64,000 nucleotides of DNA from contig OW569360.1 in NCBI GenBank assembly GCA_937625935.1, positions 1-64,000 on the forward strand. Direction: 5' to 3'. Position 1 is the first letter of the stretch, and each line of letters begins with the position of its first letter. A program made the position numbers and the translations under genes. Below are positions 41,894 to 52,501 of the stretch, in pieces. The DNA is from Tetramitus jugosus (Eukaryota > Heterolobosea > Eutetramitea > Acrasida > Vahlkampfiidae). The notes under the pieces were generated by a model. It ran no database searches, was not told the origin of the DNA, and saw nothing but the letters and a program-made list of their open reading frames with translations.

Positions 41894-43024
41894 TTATTGT
41901 GACAATGATTTGACTTGGGAGGCTGAAAGTTGAATCGATGAGTCATCTTGTTGGGAACTTGAATAGTTTTCTTTGTCTATTTGACTTACTGATTTGACTT
42001 GCCCCAAGATGTTGGATTGTTTGATGCTATTTTGGGGTGATTCGTTGTATATGTCGAACCATGGATAACCGTGGGATGAATAGGTTTGAGCTGTAATTGT
42101 AGTTGGAGGAGCTTTCTTTCCAGTGATTTGTTCGTACATTTCACTGTTCACAATACGAACATACACTCTTGCAAAGCATGTCTGATCCCAGAAATATAGG
42201 CCGTGTTCATCTTCTGTGATTTCCTGTTTCATGCTACCACCAGCAGACAGTGACATCTCTTTGGCTTCTTGTCGCTCACGTCTTTGTTCAGTTTGTTGAG
42301 AATGATGTGCAACAGACTTACCTCGATAAGCAGATAATTCCACAATGTCAGAGTCAATGCTCATTGAAGAGTGAGATGTTTGAGTAGAGCACAACACTGG
42401 ACATGCGAGATTATTTTTCAACTGGTCAATACCTCTGATCGATGACAAACGAATAGGGCGTGGTGGGAACTTGAGCAATCGTTCACTCTCTTTGCTCTCG
42501 AAAACCATGAGTTGAATCCCACCAAAGTTCTCTTCTCCTGTCACTTGAGCCTCGATGCTGTACCCAGAACCCAATGGCATAGCAACAAATTGCTTAATCG
42601 TACCTCTTCCTCCCGCATTGATTCCATCGAGCCACGGTTGTTTTGGAATTGTAACATAGTCCTTCTCTTCTAATTGATTGGTCCACGTGTTTCCAGTGAT
42701 TGCACTCACTTTGCCCACGGCAATCTTCATTGCCTTTGGATGTACATGACTGCAGCGAAATTGCATCCACATGGCCTCTCTCTGATGCATCGGGAAGAAG
42801 ACACCACCAGTTTTCTGCCAATCTTCCGGCACTCGATCCAGATAGTCATCAACTTTGCAAATGGGAAATCGGCCGAGTGAAGGTGGCAGAGGATACACCT
42901 TGCCATCATCAGGTATCCTCAGTGTTCGATGAAAGAGAATGGAACATGAGTTTTGCGGGTTGCCTTCTTCATGGATCTTCAAGTAGTTTCCTTCAACTTC
43001 AACTGTTAGTTTCTTGTCATTCAT
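41894..43024 (-). CDS. Conserved protein of unknown function (QPWLDGI / QFVAMPLGSGY family)
   Basis: 376 residues. The segment from ~75 to ~175 carries MHQREAMWMQF, KIAVGKVSAITGNTW, PKQPWLDGI, QFVAMPLGSGYSIEAQVTGE and GGIQLMVF. I recognise this block from uncharacterised fungal and bacterial proteins, where it is the conserved core; no biochemical role is known to me. The first ~60 residues look like a beta-rich small domain (ubiquitin-like start KLTVEVEGNYLKI). The C-terminal third is Ser/Gln-rich with FWDQTCFARVYVRIVNSEMYEQITGKKAP. Likely soluble. A 5S rRNA gene lies upstream on the same strand. Confidence 0.65.
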   Translation of the reverse strand: MNDKKLTVEVEGNYLKIHEEGNPQNSCSILFHRTLRIPDDGKVYPLPPSLGRFPICKVDDYLDRVPEDWQKTGGVFFPMHQREAMWMQFRCSHVHPKAMKIAVGKVSAITGNTWTNQLEEKDYVTIPKQPWLDGINAGGRGTIKQFVAMPLGSGYSIEAQVTGEENFGGIQLMVFESKESERLLKFPPRPIRLSSIRGIDQLKNNLACPVLCSTQTSHSSMSIDSDIVELSAYRGKSVAHHSQQTEQRRERQEAKEMSLSAGGSMKQEITEDEHGLYFWDQTCFARVYVRIVNSEMYEQITGKKAPPTTITAQTYSSHGYPWFDIYNESPQNSIKQSNILGQVKSVSQIDKENYSSSQQDDSSIQLSASQVKSLSQ

Positions 43025-43302
43025 TTGTTAAAGACCAGATTATTTGTTTGCTTCTGTGGAGATACAAACCATTCAAAAAGCAAAATTTCTCCCTGGACAT
43101 GACAGGGGCAATGAAAGCAGTTCCAAGGAAATTAAGTTCAGTTATCAAGTTCCCCTTGTTCTGCGGATGATTGTAGCGAGTTTGGTATCAATTCTTTCGA
43201 CCAGCATCCTCCAAAAATTCCCAGATAGTCCTTGGAACAACCACCATTCAATAGATTTTGTTCGAATGTTGTGGTTGACCTACCGAAAAAGAGCAGGCTC
43301 AC

Positions 43303-43306
43303 AAAA
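43303..43306 (-). terminator. RNA polymerase III terminator of 5S rRNA
   Basis: Four consecutive T on the minus strand directly after the last paired base of the 5S rRNA, the usual Pol III stop. Confidence 0.75.
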
Positions 43307-43425
43307 GCCTACATTACTGAGGGTTCTCGAGTAGTCTCCTATCTCAATACTAACTCAGCCAGATGGTGCTTAACTTCTCTATTCGAAATGGGAAGAGGTG
43401 GTTCCACCATTGTATGAACGTAGAC
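43307..43425 (-). rRNA. 5S ribosomal RNA
   Basis: 119 bases on the minus strand. The 5' end GTCTACG and 3' end TGTAGGC form the terminal helix I (seven pairs, two of them G-U). The internal control region GAAGTTAAGC with downstream TTAGTA and GGAGAC, and the loop sequences CATAC and GAGAA, are in canonical order and spacing for eukaryotic 5S rRNA. A TTTT terminator follows immediately. Only one copy is present in the window, so 5S genes are not in a local tandem array here. In Naegleria the other rRNAs are on an extrachromosomal circle, so a chromosomal 5S gene would fit that organism. Confidence 0.97.
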
Positions 43426-43714
43426 ATCGAATAAGTTAATTGGAGCAACTTCCGCCCTTTCCTTAAGACTTGATTTTAAGTAAGCCCCTAGCCTCAAATC
43501 AACTGTGATATTTCTCTCGACAGACGCTGGAGCTAAAAAGGCAAGTCTAAAAGGATGAAACCACCAGATACTGCCACGTTGGCTCAGTGGAATATCAATT
43601 TTGTTGTGAAGAGATGAGACACTGAGCGGTGCTGAGTGGAATCATGTCTCCCTGTAGTATAGATTAAAGTACCATATCGATCGGTTGAGGAGTATGAAAG
43701 AAACCAAAATTTAT

Positions 43715-44791
43715 CTATGATGTCCCTTTTTCATCTATATTCGGAATTACTGCCTCGTTAGTAGTTCTGCATGTCTCAAATGATGGTGACTTAGGCGTTT
43801 TGGGGGTGAGGGGAGTCTTAAGTTGTCGGGTGATACTTCCTTGTCCTGTTGATTTTAGTTTCTCCACTGAGAGGGATAGCGTTTGAGATAGAGTTGGTGT
43901 TTCTGGATAATAAATCTCAATTGTCTGAACTCCTCGATTCTTCTTCTTCAACTCTGATTGAGCTATAATAGCTTGATCATTGCTCGCTTGGAGGCGACTT
44001 GTTTGTTTTTGGTACAACTCTAAAATTTCAATCTTTTTCATCAGTTTAGATATCCGATCTGTTTTAGCAGCAAGTTCGTTTCTTAAGTCAGCATCGTTGA
44101 CTTCAAGATCTTGAATTCGCTTCTTGTTCATTTGGACCTTACTCTTTAATTGTTGGGTTTCAGCCATTTGTTTCTTACCTGACTCAACCCACTTCCGTAT
44201 TTCATCTTCGAGTTGCGAAATGTGATCTTCATATTTCTATCGGGACTCATTGTTGATTAGTCTTCATCGATCAACGTCGATTGCACAAAACATACACTAC
44301 CTTAATTTGTTTCGAATGAAGTTTCTTAAAGTCATCGGCAAAGGCATGTTGCAACTTTTCATTCACATTCATCAGAAGTTCAATCTCCTTTTTAAGTTCT
44401 TCATTTTTCAACTTGGCCTAAACGAACAAATTTGTTACACACCATACGACATTATTGCAATTCTATAACTGATCAATAAACATACGTCAACTATTTTCGC
44501 GTTTTCTATCCGAGCAATTTGCAATTGATTATCTATCGCAATATTCTTTGATTTCTCAAGTTCAATCTCTTGCTTGTATGTCTCCAGTTGACCAATAATG
44601 ATCTTATGATTCTCTAGTATATGCTTGAAATTGTTTTCCAAGTGATCGTACTTGGCTTGAAGAGTCTTCAATTTACTATTCTTCTGCCGAAGTTCACTCT
44701 GGAGTGACAACAACTCCATTTGTTCTCTTTGTTGTCTCTCATGAATTCTCTGTTGTAGTTGTTGTCCATGCACTTGATTTTGGTGAATCAT
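43715..44791 (-). CDS. Coiled-coil protein, three exons
   Basis: Exons on the minus strand: 44791-44486, 44417-44301, 44236-43715 (314 residues); introns of 68 and 64 nt with donors GTATGT and GTAGTG and all phase 0. The start at 44791 is the first ATG; the frame is open to a GTG at 44803. Residues 1-230 are almost continuous heptad coiled coil rich in Gln, Lys, Glu and Leu. The tail is Ser/Thr/Pro-rich with repeated TPKTPKSP-like minimal proline-directed phosphorylation sites. Typical of centrosomal, cytoskeletal or Golgi tether proteins; no specific family recognised. Confidence 0.8.
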
Positions 44792-44991
44792 GTTGGATAG
44801 CACTTGTTAGTTGCAGTTTTCTTCTAACGAATGATGAAACTATATTTATGATAGCAATTTCGCATCTCTTCCTCTCGAGTTGTACATCCGACTGGATGAA
44901 TTTGGCGGCAAAAGCATATTTGATTGGAAAAAGGTTCTAAGGAATATAAATTTACAATTGAACTGGGTTGGTAAAACACATGTGTGATCAA

Positions 44992-46323
44992 TTATGTCAA
45001 GTCTTCATCATCAAAGATATCTGCCTCTTGATACTGATTTTGGTTATTGTTGTTGGATGGCTCAGCTCCTGTTAAATCGTCATCTGCACCCGTCAAATCC
45101 ACTTCCTTTCTGATTGGAACACCATTCTCATCACAACCGTCATCATCTGATCCATGCTCAGCAACATCATCAAACAATAGTTTTTGCTTGCCCTGAGTAA
45201 GCTGTGTGCTCTTGCTGCTTGCTTGACTTGTTTGACGAGGTTTTCTCACTGTCGAATCACCAGACAGCTTCAAATTCTTTGCAATGCTGTGCACTTGAGG
45301 CTCCAAGAACTTGAGTTGAACGTGCTTCTTTGCCGATTCCAATGACTCTGCAGAAAAATTCTCAAACGCACTCAAAAAATCAGTAGCAATATCGCCTTCA
45401 TCGCTTCTATCATATGCTGGAGTGGTAGCACTGAATTCTCTGTTTGCCTCATCTGCGGCGGCATAATCATCATTTGCCAAGTGTAAAATCACAATGCTCA
45501 CATATGCCTTAAATCTGCACAAAAACAAAAAAAACAGTGTAAGTTTCCATTCATCCCTCTTCGATGTGTCGCTTCAATCGACACAGCAAAAAAAAAACAT
45601 ACATGTTATGAGTCTGCTTCAGTGCAGTGAACACTTCTACAGATAGCTTAAAGTTATCAATAGCCTCCTTAATGTAACCCTGCTTCAACAAGAATGAATT
45701 GTACGATCTCAACGGATCAGCCATCATGTGATACTTTTGTTCATTGTGGAAGATTTCAATCACCTTTTGATAGACACGAATGGCTTGTTGAATCGTTGGT
45801 TCATCCACAAATATGCTCTTATTGTCCTTCAAGTTACTCTCCAGAGCTTTTGCTGCTTTCAACAACACTTCAGAAGCTCTCTCTGGCTTTCCATCTTCCA
45901 AATAGAACCTTGCTGCTTGTTCATACAACTTTGTAGACTCTTCATATCGTTTCTAATATGATTCACACATGTCAATTTCATTCTTAGACAGTGCAGCTCG
46001 CAATTTCAATAATCGCGATCTGTAGCTGACAAACGAAGAAAAAAAAATCAAACACAAACCTCATCTCTTCTCACATTACCAGCACATTCATAGTTCTTTG
46101 CTGCCAAATAAGAAGAATTACTCTTATTGTAACAATCACCAGCAGAGCAATAACATGAAACACTGTCATTGAATTGTTTTCCATTCTTGTATAGAGTGGC
46201 AGCTTTTTCAAACTTTGTGGCTGCTGTGTCATACTCTGGAGACCATCTGAAAAGTGATCTCTTGCTCAGACTATTGGCCTCCTTTACGAGATTTCGTGCT
46301 TCGTCAATTTGCTTTGCGTTCAT
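44992..46323 (-). CDS. Gamma-SNAP-like vesicle fusion adaptor
   Basis: Three exons on the minus strand: 46323-46060, 45952-45603, 45514-44992 (378 residues). The N-terminal helices match gamma-SNAP better than alpha-SNAP: SLSKRSLFRWSPEYDTAATK, KAATLYKNGKQF and AAKNYECAGN. TPR-like helical hairpins continue through YEQAARFYLEDGKPERASEVL and IRVYQKVIEIFHNEQKY to VSIVILHLANDDYAAADEA. SNAPs bind SNARE bundles and recruit NSF ATPase to disassemble them. The C-terminal ~90 residues are an acidic Ser/Gln/Asn extension ending DIFDDEDLT, longer than in animal gamma-SNAP. Splice junctions preserve the frame (phases 0 and 2). Confidence 0.85.
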
Positions 46324-46796
46324 TTTTGTTTGATTGTTGTTTTTTGGGATTCCTTTGTCGGGAATGAATGAATTTCGAGTCTTCGAACTGCCATGTATTT
46401 ACAGTGTTCGGCTTCTGTTTGTACCAAATTTTCGAACTGGGAGAAGGAGAAGATTATAAGAACGGAAAACATTTTGTCAGGTGAAAGACATGTCTTGTAA
46501 AAAAATACTTGCAAAATATTCAAACCTACCCGCATTCTGTTCTTGCACACGACAAACCTGGTGCTGCATGTCTCCACTCAACAACCTGAAAAACAAAACT
46601 ATGAATGAACAGCAACAGTAAAAAACTCAGATCACCCCAAATCTCCACCCACAATATTCGAACCAAACACCAAATTCAAGCACCAATTTGAATCGGAGAT
46701 ACAAAAAAAAAACTACGCATACACACAAACGCAACACAAAAAAAAAGCTCTTCTCTCTCACACAAAAAAAATCAAATCAAAAAAATCAAATCAACA
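46324..46796. other. Divergent promoter region with possible spliced small transcript
   Basis: 473 bases between gamma-SNAP (minus) and eIF2 gamma (plus). On the minus strand two short protein-like stretches (around 46510-46580 and 46330-46435) are flanked by intron-like signals (TTTTTCAG, GTAGGT, CTCCCAG), but no model with an ATG keeps one frame. It may be a spliced 5' leader of gamma-SNAP or an unrecognised small gene. A-rich leader directly before 46797. Confidence 0.45.
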
Positions 46797-48272
46797 ATGA
46801 GCGAAACAACAAACGAATTTCCACCACTATACGAAGAGGGCCACGGTCTCTCTATTCAAGATCTATCGACTCTAGATGTCGACAAGCTTCATCCTCTCTC
46901 ACCAGAGGTCATTTCTCGTCAAGCAACCATCAACATTGGTACCATTGGTCACGTAGCTCACGGTAAGAGTACTGTTGTGAGAGCGATCTCTGGTGTCAAG
47001 ACTATTCGTTTCAAGACTGAGATGGTTCACAACATTACCATCAAACTTGGTTATGCTAATGCAAAGATTTACAAGTGCAATACGTTGCCTAGACCAGCAT
47101 GCTACACTGCCCGTGGTTCTTCCACACCTGACAAGTTTTATGTCGATTGGAAGGAAATGCTCGCTACAAAGGAATTGGCCAATGTAGACAAGAAGGAAAA
47201 GCACGTGTTTGAATTGGTTAGACACATTTCTTTTGTCGATTGCCCGGGACATGATATTCTTATGGCTACCATGTTGAACGGTGCTGCAGTCATGGATGCT
47301 GCACTCTTGTTGATTGCAGGAAATGAGTCGTGTCCACAGCCTCAAACAAGTGAGCATTTGGCTGCTGTTGAAATTATGAAACTCAAGGACATTATCATTT
47401 TGCAAAACAAGATTGATCTTGTCAAGCCAAGTGATGCCAAGAATCAACATGGTGAAATCAAGGCATTTATTAAGGGAACTGTTGCTGATGGATGCCCTAT
47501 TGTGCCCATCTCTGCTCAGTTAAAGTACAATATCGATGTTGTGTGCGAGTACATTTCCACAAAGGTTCCTATTCCTATTCGTGACTTCCACAGCTCTCCT
47601 AGACTCATTGTCATTCGTTCCTTTGATGTGAACAAGCCTGGTGAGACCGTAGATGACCTCAAGGGAGGTGTTGCCGGTGGTTCCATCATCAAGGGCGTGT
47701 TGAAGATTGGTCAAGAGATTGAAGTGAGGCCCGGTGTGGTCAGCAAGGACACTGATGGCAGTATCAAGTGCAATCCAATTCTCTCTGAAATTGTTTCATT
47801 GTTTGCTGAGGAGAATGAGTTGCAATATGCTGTTCCTGGAGGTTTGATTGGTGTCGGTACAAAGATTGATCCTACATTGACCCGTGCTGATCGTCTCGTT
47901 GGTCAAGTGTTGGGAGAAGTTGGTCACTTGCCAGGCATTTACACCGAATTGGAAATTTCATACTTTTTGTTGAGAAGATTGCTCGGTGTCAAGGAGGCAA
48001 AGGGCAAGGAAGGCAAGACTGTCGGTAAGGTCAGCAAGTTGACTCGTGGTGAAGTTCTCATGGTCAACATTGGTTCTACCAGCACTGGTGCCAAGATTGT
48101 TGCTGTGAAGGCTGATTTGGCCAAGTTGATCTTGACCAGTCCTGTCTGTACTGAAATTGGCGAGAAGCTTGCATTGAGCAGAAGAGTTGATAAGCATTGG
48201 CGTTTGATTGGCTGGGCTCAATTGAGAAAGGGAAAGACCTTGGAACCAAGCACCAGCTCGAAAGCAAACTAA
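46797..48272 (+). CDS. Translation initiation factor eIF2 subunit gamma
   Basis: 491 residues, one exon. GTPase motifs: GHVAHGKST (P-loop), DCPGHD (G3), NKIDLV (G4) and SAQLKYNID (G5); the eIF2-gamma-specific zinc-knuckle region [14 protein letters not shown] lies between G1 and G3. EF-Tu-like domains II and III follow ([28 protein letters not shown]). It carries initiator Met-tRNA to the 40S subunit as part of the eIF2 trimer. Length and motif order match other eukaryotes (about 470). Confidence 0.97.
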   Translation: MSETTNEFPPLYEEGHGLSIQDLSTLDVDKLHPLSPEVISRQATINIGTIGHVAHGKSTVVRAISGVKTIRFKTEMVHNITIKLGYANAKIYKCNTLPRPACYTARGSSTPDKFYVDWKEMLATKELANVDKKEKHVFELVRHISFVDCPGHDILMATMLNGAAVMDAALLLIAGNESCPQPQTSEHLAAVEIMKLKDIIILQNKIDLVKPSDAKNQHGEIKAFIKGTVADGCPIVPISAQLKYNIDVVCEYISTKVPIPIRDFHSSPRLIVIRSFDVNKPGETVDDLKGGVAGGSIIKGVLKIGQEIEVRPGVVSKDTDGSIKCNPILSEIVSLFAEENELQYAVPGGLIGVGTKIDPTLTRADRLVGQVLGEVGHLPGIYTELEISYFLLRRLLGVKEAKGKEGKTVGKVSKLTRGEVLMVNIGSTSTGAKIVAVKADLAKLILTSPVCTEIGEKLALSRRVDKHWRLIGWAQLRKGKTLEPSTSSKAN

Positions 48273-48365
48273 ATTTTTAGGAGGATTGACTCAAACAACA
48301 AAGAACAAATACCAACAACAAAGAATAGGTTGAAAATACAATCAATAAATATGCACAACATTATT

Positions 48366-49934
48366 TTACAAGTTTGACTTTGCTTTCTGGACCAGATCCA
48401 GTATCTCATCCGCGTTCGGTCTTTCCTCTGGGTCCAATGCCAAGCACTTGACGACAATGTTATTCAATTGTTCCGAATAACCTCGATCTGTCAGTGTCTT
48501 GGCCAGGTCCTTGTAAAAGTTTTTGTTTCGATAGACTTCAAAATAGGGCACACCCTTCACATCGAGGCACAGAATCTCATAAAAGCACACACCAAGAGAC
48601 CAGATGTCAGTCTTGAGTGTGCATTGGCCGTTATCCATAAAGCATTCTGGACTCATATACTTTTGAGTGCCAGCAATGTTCGTTGAGAGATTCTCCAAAT
48701 TCCTGGCCAATCCAAAGTCACCAATCTTCAAAACAGCTCCTTGCACAAATATGTTCATTGGTTTCAAATCTCTGTGCACCAGATTCTGTTTGTGAATATG
48801 ACTCAGACCAGATGCCAATTGCTCAAAAATGTGCAATGCTTCCTGTTCCTTGTAGTACAGCATATTATTTGACTTTCGATGCTGTAAATGCTTGTACAAA
48901 TCACCATCAGTAAACAGCTCCAGCACAAAGCATATGGTAAACTGATCGCCAGTCTGCTCAAAGTACACATCATCCAGCAGTGCAATATTGGGATGACCAG
49001 AAAGACCTCTGATTGGACAAAGTTCCTTAATTGCAATATTCATGTCAGCAATGGACAGACATTGAACCTTCTTGATTGCAACGAGCTTATTATTGTGCTT
49101 TACATCTCTGGCCTTGTACACAACACCCATTCCTCCCTTGCCAATTTGCTCCAACAGAACAAATTGCTCCTTTTGAGTGCTTGTGGGTGAAGGCGGTGGA
49201 ACACCACCTGATGATAAAGCAGCCAATGAGGAGGACGAAGAGGACAAAGATGAGGAAAAGGAAGGGAACGAGTTCACTCCCGCACCAGGCGAGTTGGGGA
49301 AGGGAGAGAATGGCACTGGAGAAGCTTCACTCAATGAACTCATCGATGAAGATGAATTACTATCCACGAGGAATGTATCTAGAGCTGAGATATTGGTTAA
49401 TTCGTCATTCTTCGCACTGAGAGTGGCAGGAACATTATTATTCGTCGTGGGAATAATATTGTTATTCTGTTGAGGAGCTTGATGCTGCACTTGGTGAGTC
49501 GCTGCCGCAACAAAGCTCCTCGACGACAGTAGTGAAGCTTCATCCCCTCCGTCTTGCTGCTGTGTTGGCGCGAGAACATTATCGGGTTGAGGTGTTGGCG
49601 CTCTTTCGGTCGTAGTGAACTGGGAATAAATGGACGGTTGGCGCGAACTCAATAAATGCATCTTCTCTCTCCGATTCCACTTTGCGAGTTGTCGAATCGT
49701 GGGCTCAAAGAACACTGTGAGATCAGCAAATCCCTTGATATTGACATAAAAGATGGAAATGTCGGCAGTATGAGGATTGTTATCAAAAAACCAAATGGCA
49801 TCCTGATTTGCTGCATGTGGTTGAGGCAGATGAAAGTTCTCAACATAAACAACAATGTCAGCAAAAGAGCGTATGGGTTCTCGAAATACCTTGACGCAGT
49901 TGTGTGTCTGGAAGTTTGAGATGTATACTCTCAT
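48366..49934 (-). CDS. Protein kinase with N-terminal septoil-knot-like (DUF6150) domain
   Basis: 522 residues. Residues ~2-88 show the repeated pattern VYxxxxxxxxADxxVY...WFF...ADISIFYV...ADLTVFFE...AKWN, which I match to the 7(1) septoil knot domain (DUF6150), otherwise known to me mainly from bacteria. A Ser/Gln/Pro-rich linker (~95-250) follows. Residues ~255-520 are a complete kinase: GKGGMGVVYKA, VAIKK, HRDLKPMN, DFGLA, GTQKYMSPE, DIWSLG and the C-lobe ERPNADEIL. The catalytic domain is NEK-like. No membrane segment. The 3' end is 93 bases from the eIF2 gamma gene, convergent. Confidence 0.8.
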   Translation of the reverse strand: MRVYISNFQTHNCVKVFREPIRSFADIVVYVENFHLPQPHAANQDAIWFFDNNPHTADISIFYVNIKGFADLTVFFEPTIRQLAKWNRREKMHLLSSRQPSIYSQFTTTERAPTPQPDNVLAPTQQQDGGDEASLLSSRSFVAAATHQVQHQAPQQNNNIIPTTNNNVPATLSAKNDELTNISALDTFLVDSNSSSSMSSLSEASPVPFSPFPNSPGAGVNSFPSFSSSLSSSSSSLAALSSGGVPPPSPTSTQKEQFVLLEQIGKGGMGVVYKARDVKHNNKLVAIKKVQCLSIADMNIAIKELCPIRGLSGHPNIALLDDVYFEQTGDQFTICFVLELFTDGDLYKHLQHRKSNNMLYYKEQEALHIFEQLASGLSHIHKQNLVHRDLKPMNIFVQGAVLKIGDFGLARNLENLSTNIAGTQKYMSPECFMDNGQCTLKTDIWSLGVCFYEILCLDVKGVPYFEVYRNKNFYKDLAKTLTDRGYSEQLNNIVVKCLALDPEERPNADEILDLVQKAKSNL

Positions 49935-50101
49935 GATTTTTGTTTTTTGTTGTTCTTGTGCGATATCTCTTGTGTGAGCAACTGTGTTGGTTTATTCAAG
50001 TAAAAAAGGGAGTTTGTTTGTTGTTGGTTTGACAGGTCAGAAAATGTTTGTGACATCAAATTGGATAAAGAACCCAAGATTCCATTGCTGCCGTGAAGCA
50101 C

Positions 50102-51163
50102 TCAGGCCGAGGAGGAAATTGGAGCGTCGGAATTAGGAAGAACAGTAGTTCCGTTGCTGCCGAACTGTAATACGGTGATATCGCTGGGTTCGAAATCTTT
50201 TGTTGAAAGGCTTATAGTCTTTGCCTCTGGGACAGCAGGGATACAGCAGAATGCAACAAAAGCTTCAACAAGGGCGATAGCGAGGCAGAGGATACCAGAG
50301 AAAACTCCAACCGAGAGTACCATGTACATGAAGTACGTGAGATCTGTCATTAAGGTCGATGCTACGGTGGCACAGTTGAACTTTGGAACATAGAGCATCA
50401 AGAGTGTCACTGCTAGAAAAATAACAACTAGACTTAGGAACACTGCTCGTAAGGCGAAAAATATTCTCGATATGGCAGTCAACGCCAGCTTTGTTGTGGA
50501 TCTCTTCAGATCTGCTGATGGTTGTTTCATGCTCGAAGAGAGTCCACAAGTGCAATACTTTCGGATGAGACTGATCGTTCTCGATACGACAAGAACTCCT
50601 CCAGTGATACTGGCCATTACTAAGCAAATAGAAGACGCAAGAGCAAGCCTAACGAGGGTTGATGGATGACAACCCAAGATTACACCTTTGGCATATCGTT
50701 CCCGATGATACACGAAGAGTCCAATCCCGACTATCGCTACCAATATTTCCAAAATACAGGATAAGATAGTAAGGGCAATATAACTGATTCCAATCAGTGC
50801 CTTAACAAGCCTAAAGAGCTTCCACTTTCTTCTGTACCATCTCACATCCCCGGGTTTGTATTCAGAGTAGGATATGACGGGAGAATCAGTAGTTTTATGG
50901 AGTTCTCTCGTGTCGTCCGACAAATCTGAAAGAGGAGATACTAGATGTTCTGCCCCTCCCTTTTCTGGAGTTAACCCATTTTCTTCCCTCGCATAATGAG
51001 AAGAGATGTTGGGATTGGGCAGATGAATGAGATCTTGGTAGTCCCTTGAGCGAGGCGAGTCAAGAGGGCAGTCAGGAGCAACTATAATAAGTGGATTGCC
51101 GTTGGGATTATCTATTGGAGAACTATCCGATGGATTGAAGCCTTCTTGTTGTTGATGGGTCAT
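50102..51163 (-). CDS. Four-TM membrane protein
   Basis: 353 residues. The N-terminal ~115 residues are soluble and rich in Asp, Pro and Ser. Four hydrophobic helices follow: LIGISYIALTILSCILEILV, LALASSICLVMASITGGVLV, AVFLSLVVIFLAVTLLMLYV and YMVLSVGVFSGILCLAIALV. Between helices 2 and 3 there is a basic loop with KYCTCG. C-terminal tail is Ser/Thr-rich. The topology recalls tetraspan proteins but the tetraspanin CCG signature is absent. Function unknown. Confidence 0.75.
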   Translation of the reverse strand: MTHQQQEGFNPSDSSPIDNPNGNPLIIVAPDCPLDSPRSRDYQDLIHLPNPNISSHYAREENGLTPEKGGAEHLVSPLSDLSDDTRELHKTTDSPVISYSEYKPGDVRWYRRKWKLFRLVKALIGISYIALTILSCILEILVAIVGIGLFVYHRERYAKGVILGCHPSTLVRLALASSICLVMASITGGVLVVSRTISLIRKYCTCGLSSSMKQPSADLKRSTTKLALTAISRIFFALRAVFLSLVVIFLAVTLLMLYVPKFNCATVASTLMTDLTYFMYMVLSVGVFSGILCLAIALVEAFVAFCCIPAVPEAKTISLSTKDFEPSDITVLQFGSNGTTVLPNSDAPISSSA

Positions 51164-51544
51164 ATCTTGGTATGATTAGGTGATATCTATTTGTTTGAAT
51201 GTGATGGAGAAGGAATACCTCGGTCATAGTGATATTTGGTTTCTTATGAGAGCTCCGTGTTGCTGAAAAAGAAGCCTTTGGAAATGCTCAAAATATACAT
51301 GGCTCAGGTTCGTCGATACGTGTATACTTTTCCTCCCCAAAATTCACCTCCGTTTTTCGGATCTCCTTGAAAAAAATACCATCTCAGCAATCACAGGGGA
51401 TTTTTTTCGTCTTTCATTCCTACCGGGAGGTTCTATCTCACCAATTGTATGCGACGAATACAAAGGAAGGGAATACTGTAGATTAAAGTTTTTCCCTCGA
51501 CCAGTCGAGGAGTTTAGGTGTATGGAAAATCCCTGAGCCAATCT
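51164..51544. other. Intergenic, nothing seen
   Basis: 381 bases between tandem minus-strand genes. A minus-strand ORF of 65 codons (51344-51541) is Ser/Arg-rich and not convincing. Confidence 0.55.
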
Positions 51545-52501
51545 TTATTGAGGGGCTTGCAAGATTTGCGCCAAAAACATTTGAAAGTCTATGGGCAATG
51601 CGATCACTTGCTTGTTTGTCTTCAAATCAACACCAACATAGTATGATTTTTCAACATTAGCATTCCACATGGCCACATAATACATGTTATTGACAGTGTC
51701 AATCGCTGATGAGTACAGCTCTTCGATTCCAGGCTGCAATGGCACCAAAGCTCTCACCTTCTCAGTCTTTAGGTTCACTTCGAAAAGTGTGCTATTGTCC
51801 ACACCGAGAACACGATCCTGAATAGGATCATACACCAATTGATCAATCACATCAGGAAGATCCATGACACGAGATGCCTTTGTCAAAACATTGATCTCCA
51901 ACAGCTTGTACTTGTTGTTTTCAGCGCTCACAACAGCATAAATACGATGATTCGTCTCATCATATGTCGTCGCACCCAATATCACACCAAACGAGTCATC
52001 AAACTTTGTAATCATTTGAAATTCACCAGTCTTCATATTGAACTCACCAACCATGTTATCCACAGTTTGAACAATGGCAAACATTCTGTTCAAATTGTTA
52101 TCATAGGCAATCGATGTTGGATTGTACTGGATGGAAAAGGTCAACTTTGGCAAGAACGAGTCCGCATCAATCAACTGAAACGTATAACCATCGCACAAAA
52201 TGTACAATCTTTCCTTTGTGTTCAACGCTGAGGCAGCATAATTGAAAACACTCCAATTTCTCTTTTGAGTCACCTTTCCGGAAGCAGAATCCATGATGAT
52301 AATGGAATTGTTGTTTCCTTGGTCGAGATCATATGTCAAGAACACAATGTTCATTCGTTGTTGGGCATTCTCATCATCATGATGATTCAACGAGTTTAGA
52401 GTAAAAATCTTGTTGTTCAGTGCCTCTGACTTGGCATGGATTGAAAACAAGACGAATAGCAGTAGGAGGGCACAAAGAGGCAGTACAGTTGTGAATCTCA
52501 T
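51545..52501 (-). CDS. Secreted beta-propeller-like protein
   Basis: 318 residues. Residues 1-24 are a signal peptide (VLPLCALLLLFVLFSIHAKS). The remainder has repeating short beta motifs about 40-45 residues apart, such as LYILCDGYTFQLIDADS, RMFAIVQTVDNMVGEFNMKT, RIYAVVSAENNKYKLLEINV and YYVGVDLKTN, typical of a YVTN/SMP-30-like propeller. N-glycosylation sites (NWS, NST) occur. No catalytic motif identified. Probably secreted or lysosomal. Confidence 0.75.
   Translation of the reverse strand: MRFTTVLPLCALLLLFVLFSIHAKSEALNNKIFTLNSLNHHDDENAQQRMNIVFLTYDLDQGNNNSIIIMDSASGKVTQKRNWSVFNYAASALNTKERLYILCDGYTFQLIDADSFLPKLTFSIQYNPTSIAYDNNLNRMFAIVQTVDNMVGEFNMKTGEFQMITKFDDSFGVILGATTYDETNHRIYAVVSAENNKYKLLEINVLTKASRVMDLPDVIDQLVYDPIQDRVLGVDNSTLFEVNLKTEKVRALVPLQPGIEELYSSAIDTVNNMYYVAMWNANVEKSYYVGVDLKTNKQVIALPIDFQMFLAQILQAPQ

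Noticed and set aside
43180-43215. Sm-like AATTTTTGGAGG on the minus strand near the 5S gene
   Set aside because: No flanking stem-loops or branch-pairing motifs of a known snRNA; it sits in the promoter/leader of the 41894-43024 gene.
43560-43585. A TGGCAGTATC string on the minus strand resembling the U4 snRNA 5' region
   Set aside because: The next conserved U4 stem-loop and a correctly placed Sm site are missing; a ten-base match is not evidence.
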